From: Chitinophagaceae bacterium T5-Br10_B2g13 | GTDB taxonomy: Bacteria; Bacteroidota; Rhodothermia; Balneolales; Balneolaceae | Assembly (NCBI GenBank): GCA_001564065.1 | Contig: LKNA01000027.1 | Location: forward strand, 1-37,963 | DNA: 37,963 nt | Reading direction: 5' to 3' | Shown: one piece after another, positions 26,346 to 34,398 of the stretch | Numbering within the stretch: position 1 is the stretch's first letter | Layout of the letters: every line of letters starts with the position of its first letter | Translations under genes and position numbers: made by a program | Notes under the pieces: model-generated | The model's database searches: none | What the model was told of the DNA's origin: nothing | The model's input: only the letters and a program-made list of their open reading frames with translations

Positions 26346-27455
26346 GTGCGAATACTTTATATATCACATTTACACCCCCCAAAAGATCAGCCTCTCGAAA
26401 ATGTTGGAGGCATGCAAAATGTAAGCATCCAGATGGTGAATGCGTTAAAGCGCAGGGATGATGTAGAGATAGAAACAATTATTTTGAATGCTTCCTGGAA
26501 GAATATAGGTATCAAAACCTTTTTCTTTCTTTTAACTCTTCTTTGGAGAATTCCTTCGGTAGTGAAAAAATTTAATCCGGATGTGATTTTATTTTCATCA
26601 ATGGTAACTGCCGGAGTTTTGCCATTTATGATCCGCAAACCCAAAAAACCATGTGTAACGATAAATCACGGACAGGATGTTACTCTCCCGTTTTTTGTGT
26701 ATCAATGGTACATCAAGTATGTTTTTCAAAACTTGCAGGGTGTGATTTCGGTCTCTTCAGCTACCCGGCAGGCCTGTATTGAGCGCGGGATGTCACCTGA
26801 AATAGGTGTGGCACTTCCCAACGGATTTGATATGAGCGTACTGAAAAAGTTGCCTGATAGGGACGATGCACGAAAAATCCTGGAGAATGAATTTGAAATT
26901 GATTTGTCAGATAAGAAATTACTGCTGACCGTTGGGCGGCAAGTAAAGAGAAAAGGACATCAGTGGTTTATAGAAGATGTTTTTGAGAAAATTGATAAAA
27001 ATACAGTTTATTTGATTGTTGGAGACGGACCGGAAAATGAAAATATAAGACAAGCCAGAGAGAAATCACCCGACAAAGAACGTATCATCATAGCCGGCAA
27101 ACAACCTGATAAAGTACTTAATGCAGCCTATGCCGGATCAGATCTTTTTGTGATGCCTAACATCCCGGTGGAAGGAGACATGGAAGGTTTTGGTATTGTG
27201 CTTTTGGAAGCTAACCGGGCAGGAGTACCTGCAGTAGCCTCCGACCTTGAAGGGATCAAGGATGTAATTAAACAGGGAGTTAACGGTTACAGAGTACCCC
27301 ACGGTGATGCGGAATTATTCTCTTCTAAAGTGAACGAAGTATTAAAAAATAATCTTACAGAACTGTCAGTATCAGCAGAAAAATACGTAAGAGAGAATTT
27401 TAACTGGGATACTGTCGTTGGAAGGTATATCAACTTCCTGAAGAACGTGAATTAA
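26346..27455 (+). CDS. Glycosyltransferase family 4
   Basis: The 369-residue GT-B enzyme has the N-terminal acceptor domain with ISHLHPPKDQPLENVGGMQN near residue 6 (a long Gly-rich loop typical of GT4). A hydrophobic stretch FFLLTLLWRIPSVV near 60 may lie at the membrane. The donor domain has LLTVGRQVKRKGHQWFIED near 195, YLIVGDGPENENIR near 221 and MEGFGIVLLEANRAGVPAVA near 280. It starts with GTG, 9 nt after the first GT4 gene, so the two were probably transcribed together and may add successive sugars. The substrate is not readable from sequence. Confidence 0.9.
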   Translation: MRILYISHLHPPKDQPLENVGGMQNVSIQMVNALKRRDDVEIETIILNASWKNIGIKTFFFLLTLLWRIPSVVKKFNPDVILFSSMVTAGVLPFMIRKPKKPCVTINHGQDVTLPFFVYQWYIKYVFQNLQGVISVSSATRQACIERGMSPEIGVALPNGFDMSVLKKLPDRDDARKILENEFEIDLSDKKLLLTVGRQVKRKGHQWFIEDVFEKIDKNTVYLIVGDGPENENIRQAREKSPDKERIIIAGKQPDKVLNAAYAGSDLFVMPNIPVEGDMEGFGIVLLEANRAGVPAVASDLEGIKDVIKQGVNGYRVPHGDAELFSSKVNEVLKNNLTELSVSAEKYVRENFNWDTVVGRYINFLKNVN

Positions 27456-27480
27456 ATAGGTAATAGTCACGTTACAATAA

Positions 27481-27511
27481 TTTGATAGAAAAGTAATACT
27501 CGGTATATTTA
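27481..27511 (+). promoter_or_regulatory. Bacteroidota-type promoter for the SPT-like gene
   Basis: TTTG (27481-27484), 19 nt, then TATATTTA (27504-27511) fits the TTTG-N19-TAnnTTTG pattern with one mismatch in the final base. Transcription would start near 27518, about 23 nt before the gene. This suggests the SPT-like and acyltransferase genes can be expressed independently of the glycosyltransferases. Confidence 0.5.
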
Positions 27512-27540
27512 CCTGATTAATGAAAATGTAATTTTTTAGC

Positions 27541-28785
27541 ATGGCGGATTCCAAAGCCGATACCTCTCATAAAAGTATATTTAAGAAAGCGTACGATTTT
27601 ACAAAAGCCGATGAGATCAAGGCGCAGGGATTATATCCTTATTTTAAACCCCTGCAAGCAACCGATGGTACAACAGTTCAGATTGAAGGACGTGAAGTTA
27701 TCATGGCAGGTTCCAATAATTATCTGGGACTTACTAATGATCCTCGGGTAATTAAAGCTGCGCAAGATGTAATTGGAACCTATGGCACAGGCTGTACAGG
27801 TTCCAGGTACTTAAACGGTACTCTTGATCTTCACCTCGAACTGGAGGAGAAGCTTGCAAAGTTTATGAATAAAGAGTCTTGTGTACTTTTTAGTACCGGA
27901 TATCAAACCAATGAGGGCTCTATTCAAACCATTGCCGGTAGAAATGACATAATTTTCTCCGATCGCGATAATCACGCGTGTATTGTTGTAGGAACTCAGG
28001 TTTCTAATGCAAAAACAGTGCGCTATCGACATAACGATATGGATCATTTGCGTACAATGCTTGAGAAAGCAGATCCAAAAGCCGGTAAGATTATTGTTAC
28101 GGATGGAGTATTTTCTATGTCCGGAACCTTGGCTAAAGTGCCGGATCTTGTAAAACTTGCCAAAGAATTTGACGCTGCTCTCTATCTGGATGACGCGCAC
28201 GCAGTAGGGGTAGTCGGTGATGGAGGCCGAGGTACAGCTTCTGTATTTGGCCTGTCTGATGAAGTGGATTTAATTAGCGGTACATTCTCAAAATCTTTTG
28301 CATCGCTCGGTGGATTTATAGTCGGCGATCGCCCGGTCATCGAATTTATTCGCCACCAGTCTCCCGCTCATATTTTTAGTGCCAGTATGCCGCCGGCAAA
28401 CGTAGCAACCGTGTTGAAATCTCTTGAAATATTACAGGAAGAGACATGGAGACTTGAGCGACTGGAAGAGATTTCCAATTACATGCGAACCGAACTTCGT
28501 AATCTTGGTTTTAATGTTTGGTCTAGCCAAACACCTATTATCCCTGTTGTTATCGGCGAGATGTATGACTGCTTCCGCTTCTGGAAGGATCTTTTCGAAG
28601 AGGGCGTTTATGTTAATGCCGTGGTTCCACCTGCCGTACCTCAGGGTCAGGCTTTAGTGCGAACCAGTTACATGGCCACACACACTGATGAGCATTTGGA
28701 CATGATATTGAGCGCATTCAAGAATGTGGGAATAAAGCACGGAATCATCGATAAAAACGGACGCTCACTCATAGGCGTAGATTAA
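27541..28785 (+). CDS. Alpha-oxoamine synthase, serine palmitoyltransferase type (or cysteate fatty acyltransferase)
   Basis: This PLP enzyme condenses an amino acid with a fatty acyl thioester. The 414-residue protein has the fold-type I set: NYLGLTNDP near 60, the GTGCTGSRYLNGTLDLH block near 82-98, His145 stacking on PLP (DNHAC), D218-x-H220 (DDAHAVG), and the PLP Lys251 in SGTFSKSFASLGG. The G-S-R-(Y/F)-L-N-G-T-L-D-L-H block is the form I associate with Bacteroidota serine palmitoyltransferases, unlike the blocks of BioF, Kbl or HemA. The related cysteate fatty acyltransferases of sulfonolipid-making Bacteroidota are a real alternative. No signal peptide. It is followed 15 nt later by the acyltransferase gene. 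Confidence 0.86.
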   Translation: MADSKADTSHKSIFKKAYDFTKADEIKAQGLYPYFKPLQATDGTTVQIEGREVIMAGSNNYLGLTNDPRVIKAAQDVIGTYGTGCTGSRYLNGTLDLHLELEEKLAKFMNKESCVLFSTGYQTNEGSIQTIAGRNDIIFSDRDNHACIVVGTQVSNAKTVRYRHNDMDHLRTMLEKADPKAGKIIVTDGVFSMSGTLAKVPDLVKLAKEFDAALYLDDAHAVGVVGDGGRGTASVFGLSDEVDLISGTFSKSFASLGGFIVGDRPVIEFIRHQSPAHIFSASMPPANVATVLKSLEILQEETWRLERLEEISNYMRTELRNLGFNVWSSQTPIIPVVIGEMYDCFRFWKDLFEEGVYVNAVVPPAVPQGQALVRTSYMATHTDEHLDMILSAFKNVGIKHGIIDKNGRSLIGVD

Positions 28786-28800
28786 AAACAGACGGAACAA

Positions 28801-29934
28801 GTGGAAGGTAAACCGAAAAGTAACAGCGTAACGTTTATTTCTTCAGATTCCGAAAAGAAGGAATTCATTTCATTTCCTTACTCTCATTATGAGAATGACA
28901 CCTATTGGGTAGCTCCTTTGTTGATGGAGCAGAAAAAACTGCTCAACCCTAAAAAAAATCCATTCTTTAATAATGCAGAAATTGCACTGTTCAATGCAGA
29001 GCATGAAGGTAAGCCGGCCGGCCGCATAGCCGCTATTGTTGACCACAGGTTTAACGATTTTCACAATACGAAAACCGGTTTTTTTGGGTTTTTTGAGTGT
29101 ATAGACCGGCAATCCACTGCCGATCTGCTTTTTCGCGTTGCTGAGGACTGGCTTCGCGATAAAGGAATGACGGATGTTTTGGGCCCTGCAAATCCAAGTA
29201 TGATGGATGAGGTTGGTATATTAGTGGAAGGGTTTGATAAGTATCCCAGTATAATGATGCCCTATCATAAACCCTACTACGATAAACTTCTGAAAGGAGC
29301 AGGCTACGAAAAATCGATGGACCTTCTTACATATCTGGTCACACAGGACAGCGTAGACCGGGATCGGGCAAACCGTGCAATGGAGATAGTAAAAAAACGA
29401 CTGCCCGGGATCTCGATTCGTAAACTCAGGCTGAAAAAGATCAAGGAAGAAGTAAAAATTATACGTGATATTTTTAATTCAGCCTGGAAAAATAACTGGG
29501 GTTTTATTCCGCTATCCGAAGAGGAGTTTGATGCCCTGGCCAAAGATTTGAAGACGATCGTCGATCCTAATTTTGCACACATTGCCGAAATTGACGGTAA
29601 ACCGGTGGCATTTTCTGTTGCACTTCCTGACTACAATCAAATTTTTAGAAACATGGACGGTAAATTATTACCGTTTGGCTGGCTTAAAATTTTGATGAAC
29701 AAGAATAAGATCGACAAAGTACGTACTGCCCTGATGGGGGTCATTCCTGAGTACCAGGGGAGAGGTATCGATGTTCTGCTCCATCGCGAAGCCATTGAAA
29801 ATGGACTAGAGGAGGGCGTTTATTCATCTGAAGTAGGCTGGATTTTGGAAAACAACGTTCAAATGGTACGCGTAGCCGAAAAAATTGGAGGTACTCTGGA
29901 TAAGAGATACCGTATGTACAAAAAAGATCTCTGA
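28801..29934 (+). CDS. Two-lobed GNAT-like acyltransferase; candidate sphingoid-base N-acyltransferase
   Basis: The 377-residue soluble protein looks like two GNAT folds in tandem, about residues 10-180 and 205-375. The C-terminal lobe has the acyl-CoA-binding signature in GVIPEYQGRGIDVLL near 313, a form of Q/R-x-x-G-x-G/A with Asp in the last position. The N-terminal lobe has a GPANPSMMDEVGILVEGFD block near 128, conserved in appearance but of unknown role. It starts with GTG, 15 nt after the SPT-like gene, with no terminator between. Bacterial ceramide synthesis needs an N-acyltransferase unrelated to the eukaryotic enzyme, and this gene is well placed for it; that is inference. Confidence 0.75.
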   Translation: MEGKPKSNSVTFISSDSEKKEFISFPYSHYENDTYWVAPLLMEQKKLLNPKKNPFFNNAEIALFNAEHEGKPAGRIAAIVDHRFNDFHNTKTGFFGFFECIDRQSTADLLFRVAEDWLRDKGMTDVLGPANPSMMDEVGILVEGFDKYPSIMMPYHKPYYDKLLKGAGYEKSMDLLTYLVTQDSVDRDRANRAMEIVKKRLPGISIRKLRLKKIKEEVKIIRDIFNSAWKNNWGFIPLSEEEFDALAKDLKTIVDPNFAHIAEIDGKPVAFSVALPDYNQIFRNMDGKLLPFGWLKILMNKNKIDKVRTALMGVIPEYQGRGIDVLLHREAIENGLEEGVYSSEVGWILENNVQMVRVAEKIGGTLDKRYRMYKKDL

Positions 29935-30007
29935 TTTTTATCCCTCATTCCCATCTGTAAATAGCTTAGAAGTGACCTCCTAACCCAATTTAAAAACTGA
30001 TCAAACT

Positions 30008-30019
30008 GGAAGCGCTTCC
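30008..30019. promoter_or_regulatory. LacI-family-like palindromic operator
   Basis: GGAAGCGCTTCC is a perfect palindrome with the central CG flanked as in LacI/GalR-family operators (general form TGnAAnCGnTTnCA). It is preceded by T-derived TGG and followed by C, so 13 of 14 positions are symmetric. It lies about 250 bp before fumC and 75 bp after the acyltransferase. No LacI-type gene is in the window. Confidence 0.38.
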
Positions 30020-30061
30020 CTTCAAATTCTGAGCAAAAAACCCTACCTTATTAAGTATAGT

Positions 30062-30092
30062 TTTCTAACTGATACCGGTTCGAAGTTAGAAA
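30062..30092. repeat. 9-bp inverted repeat, hairpin of unknown role
   Basis: TTTCTAACT and AGTTAGAAA are perfect complements separated by 13 nt that include ACCGGT. No T tract follows in either direction, so it is not a standard terminator. Confidence 0.5.
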
Positions 30093-30267
30093 CAGGAGCT
30101 CTCAATTTGAATTTTGAACTTCTGATAAAATGAAGTGAAACTCACTGGGTTTGAACACCTGTTTCCCAAAATGGGAGAACAATTCGATTTCATTTCTAAA
30201 AAGAGAAGAATAAATATTCTGTATTCTAAATTCGAACGTACTCTTAACAAATTAAAGACAAAAGATT

Positions 30268-31641
30268 ATGAGTGAATTCCGCATTGAAAGAGACTCTATG
30301 GGCGAAGTGAAAGTGCCTGTAAACGCATACTACGGAGCACAAACACAGCGTGCTTTTGATAATTTTCCGATCAGTAAAATTCGATTCAACAGAAACTTTA
30401 TTTCTGCTTTAGGGCGAGTTAAGCACACCGCAGCCAAAGTAAATGCTGATTTGGACTTGCTTGACAAAAATGTTGCCAAGGCAATTCAGGCAGCAGCCGA
30501 AGAGGTAATAGAAGGAAAATTCGACTCAGATTTTGTACTCGATATTTTTCAAACCGGTTCCGGCACATCCACAAATATGAACTCGAATGAGATTATATCA
30601 AAGAGAGCAAATGAGCTGAAAGAGAACACTGAAGTTACCATTCACCCAAACGACCACGTAAATTACGGCCAGAGTTCGAATGATGTAATCCCTACAGCCA
30701 TTCGTATTTCTGCTGTATTGGCTGTTCGGAATAATCTTCTTCCGGCGCTGAAGCATCTTCACAAAACCATTCTGGATAAAGGTGAAGAACTGAAAGATGT
30801 TGTAAAAACCGGCCGAACCCACCTGATGGACGCTATGCCGGTGACCATTCAGCAGGAGTTTAGCGGATATGCCCGACAGATCGAGCTTGGCATTGCGAGG
30901 GTTGAGTCAGCTCTTGAACGCATGCTGGAACTTCCTCAGGGAGGAACGGCAGTGGGAACAGGGATTAATACCCACGAGGAGTTTGGTGCAAAGTTTGCCG
31001 CTGAGGTTGCCAAAGCTACCGGAGAAAAATTCCGTGAAGCTGAGAACCATTTTGAAGCACAGGCCACTGTTGATGCACCGGTTGAGCTGAGCGGTCAGCT
31101 TAAAACACTTGCTGTTGGTTTGATGAAAATCGGAAACGATTTCCGCTGGATGAACTCGGGACCAAATGGCGGATTGGGTGAAGTTCAGCTGAAAGCACTT
31201 CAGCCCGGATCTTCAATTATGCCGGGTAAAGTGAATCCTGTGATTGAGGAGTCGCTCACAATGGTTTCTGCCCAGGTGATTGGAAACGACGCAACCATTA
31301 CGGTTGCGGGACAGTCCGGTAATTTTGAGCTGAATGTGATGCTCCCTGTAGTAGCACATAACCTGCTTCAGTCGATTGAAATTCTTGCAAATGCAGCCAG
31401 AAACTTTGCGGACAGATCCGTAAGTGGACTGGAAGCCCGTCGGGAAGTAATCAGCCAGATGGTGGGTAAAAATCCAATTCTGGTAACTGCGTTGAATCCA
31501 CTAATCGGGTACGACAAAGCAGCGAAAATTGCCAAGAAAGCATTTTCTGAAAATAGATCCGTAATGGATGTTGCCAGGGAAATGACTGACTTGTCGGACG
31601 AAGAGCTGGAAAAAGCTCTCGACCCAATTAACATGACGTAG
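30268..31641 (+). CDS. fumC: Class II fumarate hydratase
   Basis: FumC interconverts fumarate and malate in the TCA cycle without an iron-sulfur cluster. The 457-residue protein is of normal length. It carries the substrate-binding segments GSGTSTNMNSNEI near 95, HPNDHVNYGQSSNDVIPTA near 127 and KTGRTHLMDAMPV near 185, where the conserved His acts. The superfamily signature GSSIMPGKVNP near 316 contains the catalytic Ser on the mobile loop. ATG start, single gene, with its own terminator downstream. The long leader suggests separate regulation. Confidence 0.97.
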   Translation: MSEFRIERDSMGEVKVPVNAYYGAQTQRAFDNFPISKIRFNRNFISALGRVKHTAAKVNADLDLLDKNVAKAIQAAAEEVIEGKFDSDFVLDIFQTGSGTSTNMNSNEIISKRANELKENTEVTIHPNDHVNYGQSSNDVIPTAIRISAVLAVRNNLLPALKHLHKTILDKGEELKDVVKTGRTHLMDAMPVTIQQEFSGYARQIELGIARVESALERMLELPQGGTAVGTGINTHEEFGAKFAAEVAKATGEKFREAENHFEAQATVDAPVELSGQLKTLAVGLMKIGNDFRWMNSGPNGGLGEVQLKALQPGSSIMPGKVNPVIEESLTMVSAQVIGNDATITVAGQSGNFELNVMLPVVAHNLLQSIEILANAARNFADRSVSGLEARREVISQMVGKNPILVTALNPLIGYDKAAKIAKKAFSENRSVMDVAREMTDLSDEELEKALDPINMT

Positions 31642-31664
31642 CAGGATTTATAATTCTTGATGGT

Positions 31665-31695
31665 TGACCGGTGGAGTAATCCATCGGTCAGTTTT
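31665..31695 (+). terminator. Intrinsic terminator of fumC
   Basis: TGACCGGTGGA (31665-31675) pairs with TCCATCGGTCA (31680-31690) with one G-T pair, closed by a GTAA (GNRA-type) loop, followed by GTTTT. It lies 24 nt after the fumC stop. Confidence 0.8.
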
Positions 31696-31772
31696 AAGTC
31701 TATTTGTATATTCTCCTTGGATAGGATGCAGGGAGATTATGTGCCTATTTCTATGAATTATTAATTTAAATA

Positions 31773-31802
31773 AACCGGTTGAATTTTGATCGATCACCGG
31801 TT
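31773..31802. repeat. Paired ACCGGT inverted repeat before the E1 gene
   Basis: AACCGGTT (31773-31780) and ACCGGTT (31796-31802) each read as palindromes and also form a 7-bp inverted repeat around a spacer that contains GATCGATC. Its position about 140 bp before the E1 start would suit a regulatory site, but I know no protein that binds it. The rest of the 296-bp gap holds the fumC terminator and a weak promoter. Confidence 0.35.
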
Positions 31803-31858
31803 CTTTAGTGTTCAGAAAGTAGTTGATTCTGCATTGGGTAGAATCGCTTTCAATCTTT

Positions 31859-31889
31859 TTTGAAATTATATCACAGGGTTGTATTATTC
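31859..31889 (+). promoter_or_regulatory. Weak candidate promoter for the E1 gene
   Basis: TTTG (31859-31862) is followed by exactly 19 nt and TATTATTC (31882-31889), which matches four of six fixed positions of TAnnTTTG. Predicted transcription starts about 42 nt before the gene. Confidence 0.3.
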
Positions 31890-31937
31890 CGCCGCCCGAT
31901 TTTTGCGTAAGAAACGATAAGTAAAATTTTCAAGACT

Positions 31938-34343
31938 ATGAGCAAACAAGCGACGAAAGAAAAGAAAATGAAAAAGACCGACGATATATTAAATGACTAT
32001 AAACTTGTTTGCATGAGTCGTGAGATGTCACTTCTTGGTAGAAAAGAGGTGCTCACGGGTAAAGCGAAGTTTGGAATTTTTGGTGACGGTAAAGAGCTTC
32101 CGCAGCTTGCGCTTTCCAAACATTTTAAGAATGGTGATTTCCGATCCGGCTACTATCGCGATCAGACCATTATGATGGCAATTGGGGAGCTGACGGTGGA
32201 ACAGTTTTTTGCTCAGCTCTATGCCAATCCTGACACAGAGAAAGATCCGAATTCGGGCGGACGTCAAATGAACGCGCACTTTGCCACTCGCTTGATTGAT
32301 GAAGAGGGCAACTGGGTAGATCAAACAGCTCAGAAGAATACATCTGCGGATATGTCGCCAACAGCGGGGCAGATGGCACGGCTTTTGGGACTGGCACAGG
32401 CATCTAAAGTGTATCGTGAAAATGATCTGCTGAGCGATTGGAAACAATTTTCAGAAAATGGAAATGAGATCGCCTGGGGTACGATTGGTGACGCCAGCAC
32501 ATCTGAGGGGATTTTCTGGGAAACGATCAACGCGGCAGGTGTTCTCCAGGTGCCAATGGTCATTTCGGTTTGGGATGATGGATATGGAATTTCTGTTTCT
32601 AAAAAGTATCAAACCACAAAAGAGAGTATTTCTTCAGTTTTACGAGGTTTTAAGCGTACTAAAAAACAGCCGGGTTTTGAGATTATTAACGTGAAAGCGT
32701 GGGATTATCAGGCACTGCTGGATGCGTATGCTGAAGCTTCAAAAATCGCGCGTGACGAGCATGTTCCTGTTCTGGTTCATGTAGAGGAGGTAACTCAGCC
32801 ACAAGGGCATTCCACATCCGGTTCGCATGAGCGTTATAAAGACGAAGAGCGGCTGAACTGGGAGGAGGAGTACTGCTGCATCAATCAGTTCAGAAAGTGG
32901 ATTGAGAATGAGAAAAAGGCAAAACCTGAAGAGCTGGATCAAATCGAAGATGAGGCTAAAAAGGAAGTCCGGGAAGCTCAGAAAAAGGCTTGGAAAGAGT
33001 ACCAGGATCCGATCAAACAGCAGAAGGATGAGATGTTAGCTTTGATCGATAGTCTGATATCCAATCACGATGATGATGAAAGATTGGAAGAGATCAAAAA
33101 GGGATTGAGCAGAAAGAATAATGTGATTCGTAAGGATGTGATTTCTTCTGGACGCCAGGCGTTGTTTGCCCTTAGAGGAAAAGAGTCCGGAGCGAAAAGT
33201 GACCTGATTAAATGGCTCGATCATCAACAGGAGGAGAATCAGAAGCGTTTTAACTCCAATCTGACCAGTGATACTCCAAACTCTCCACTAAATGTGGAAG
33301 AGATTGAACCGTCCTATTCTGATGATGCAAAAAATGTGGATGGTCGCGTTGTGCTGCGCGACAATTTTGACAAGATTTTTGAAAAGTATCCGAATGCGCT
33401 CGTATTTGGCGAGGATGTTGGTCAACTTGGTGATGTGAACCTCGGCCTGGAAGGCATGCAGGATAAGTATGGAGAGCTTCGGGTGAGCGACACCGGAATT
33501 CGGGAAGCCACGATTCTGGGGCAGGGAATCGGGATGTCGCTGAGAGGATTACGACCTATTGCAGAAATTCAGTATCTGGATTACCTGCTCTACTGTTTCC
33601 AGGGATTGAGTGATGATGTTGCCACCGTTCGATACAGAACCAGTGGAGGTCAGGCCTATCCGCTGATTGTACGGACTCGTGGACACCGCCTGGAGGGAAT
33701 CTGGCACTCCGGATCGCCGATGGGTATGATTATCAACGGAGTTCGGGGAGTTCATGTCTGCGTGCCAAGAAACCTTACACATGCTGCAGGTTTCTACAAT
33801 ACTCTGTTCCAGGGAGATGATCCGGCGCTGATTGTGGAGCCGCTAAACGCCTATAGGTTGAAAGAGAAATTACCTGATAATCTTGGTGAGTTCACGCTAC
33901 CGCTTGGAGTTCCGGAAGTAGTTCAGGAAGGAGAGGATATTACGGTTGTTTCCTATGGATCCACATTCAACCTGATAGAATCGGTGCTTCCGCAGTTAGA
34001 GGAAGCCGGTATTTCTGTTGAGCTCGTTGACGCCAGAACACTGTTACCTTTCGACCGTAACGGAATGATTCTGGAATCACTTAAAAAGACTAACCGAATT
34101 CTGTTTGTAGATGAAGATGTGCCCGGTGGAGCAACAGGCTACATGATGCAGCAGGTAATTGATGAGCAGGGAGGCTATCGCTACCTCGACTCGGAAGCGA
34201 AATGCCTGACCGCACAACCTCACCGTCCGGCATACGCTACCGATGGGGATTACTTCTCAAAACCGAATGCCGAGGATATTTTTGAAGCGGTATATGGAAT
34301 TATGCACGAAGCTAATCCGGGAAAATATCCGGCGATTAGATAA
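31938..34343 (+). CDS. Fused E1 alpha/beta subunit of a 2-oxoacid dehydrogenase complex
   Basis: E1 decarboxylates a 2-oxoacid with thiamine diphosphate and passes the acyl group to E2-lipoyl. In this 801-residue protein the alpha part (about 20-320) holds the TPP motif GDASTSEG at 184-191, ending in VISVWDDGYGIS, where Asp-Asp replaces the usual Asn-Asn. It also holds the loop GHSTSGSHERYKDEE near 290, equivalent to the regulatory phosphorylation loop. A charged, helical linker (about 320-465) joins it to the beta part (about 466-801) with VFGEDVG (Glu492), IAEIQYLDYL and FVDEDVPGGATGYM. The substrate may be pyruvate or branched-chain oxoacids; sequence alone does not decide. E2 and E3 genes are not in the window. 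Confidence 0.92.
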   Translation: MSKQATKEKKMKKTDDILNDYKLVCMSREMSLLGRKEVLTGKAKFGIFGDGKELPQLALSKHFKNGDFRSGYYRDQTIMMAIGELTVEQFFAQLYANPDTEKDPNSGGRQMNAHFATRLIDEEGNWVDQTAQKNTSADMSPTAGQMARLLGLAQASKVYRENDLLSDWKQFSENGNEIAWGTIGDASTSEGIFWETINAAGVLQVPMVISVWDDGYGISVSKKYQTTKESISSVLRGFKRTKKQPGFEIINVKAWDYQALLDAYAEASKIARDEHVPVLVHVEEVTQPQGHSTSGSHERYKDEERLNWEEEYCCINQFRKWIENEKKAKPEELDQIEDEAKKEVREAQKKAWKEYQDPIKQQKDEMLALIDSLISNHDDDERLEEIKKGLSRKNNVIRKDVISSGRQALFALRGKESGAKSDLIKWLDHQQEENQKRFNSNLTSDTPNSPLNVEEIEPSYSDDAKNVDGRVVLRDNFDKIFEKYPNALVFGEDVGQLGDVNLGLEGMQDKYGELRVSDTGIREATILGQGIGMSLRGLRPIAEIQYLDYLLYCFQGLSDDVATVRYRTSGGQAYPLIVRTRGHRLEGIWHSGSPMGMIINGVRGVHVCVPRNLTHAAGFYNTLFQGDDPALIVEPLNAYRLKEKLPDNLGEFTLPLGVPEVVQEGEDITVVSYGSTFNLIESVLPQLEEAGISVELVDARTLLPFDRNGMILESLKKTNRILFVDEDVPGGATGYMMQQVIDEQGGYRYLDSEAKCLTAQPHRPAYATDGDYFSKPNAEDIFEAVYGIMHEANPGKYPAIR

Positions 34344-34356
34344 CTGAGTATTTCAA

Positions 34357-34385
34357 ACCTGACAGTTTTTTAAAACCTGTCAGGT
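34357..34385. repeat. ACCTGACAG/CTGTCAGGT inverted repeat
   Basis: ACCTGACAG (34357-34365) and CTGTCAGGT (34377-34385) are perfect complements around an 11-nt T/A loop, just after the E1 stop. Similar ACCTGnCAGGT hairpins recur between genes in Bacteroidota-group genomes as I recall, so it may be one copy of a dispersed small element. Confidence 0.5.
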
Positions 34386-34398
34386 CTTAGAATGTGAT

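Larger units (their letters stand above)
29935..30267 (+). other. 333-bp intergenic region upstream of fumC
   Basis: No gene is seen. It contains a perfect 12-bp palindrome GGAAGCGCTTCC (30008-30019), a perfect 9-bp inverted repeat TTTCTAACT/AGTTAGAAA (30062-30070 and 30084-30092, 13-nt loop), and a small imperfect hairpin around CCCAAAATGGG near 30165-30175. Neither hairpin has a T tract. No clear promoter was recognised before fumC; TAAATTCG near 30226 is one mismatch from the -7 box but lacks a TTTG partner. Confidence 0.6.

Noticed and set aside
24138..29934. Interpretation as an O-antigen or capsule cluster
   Set aside because: There is no flippase, polymerase, or nucleotide-sugar synthesis set, and the SPT-like and acyltransferase genes point to lipid chemistry instead.
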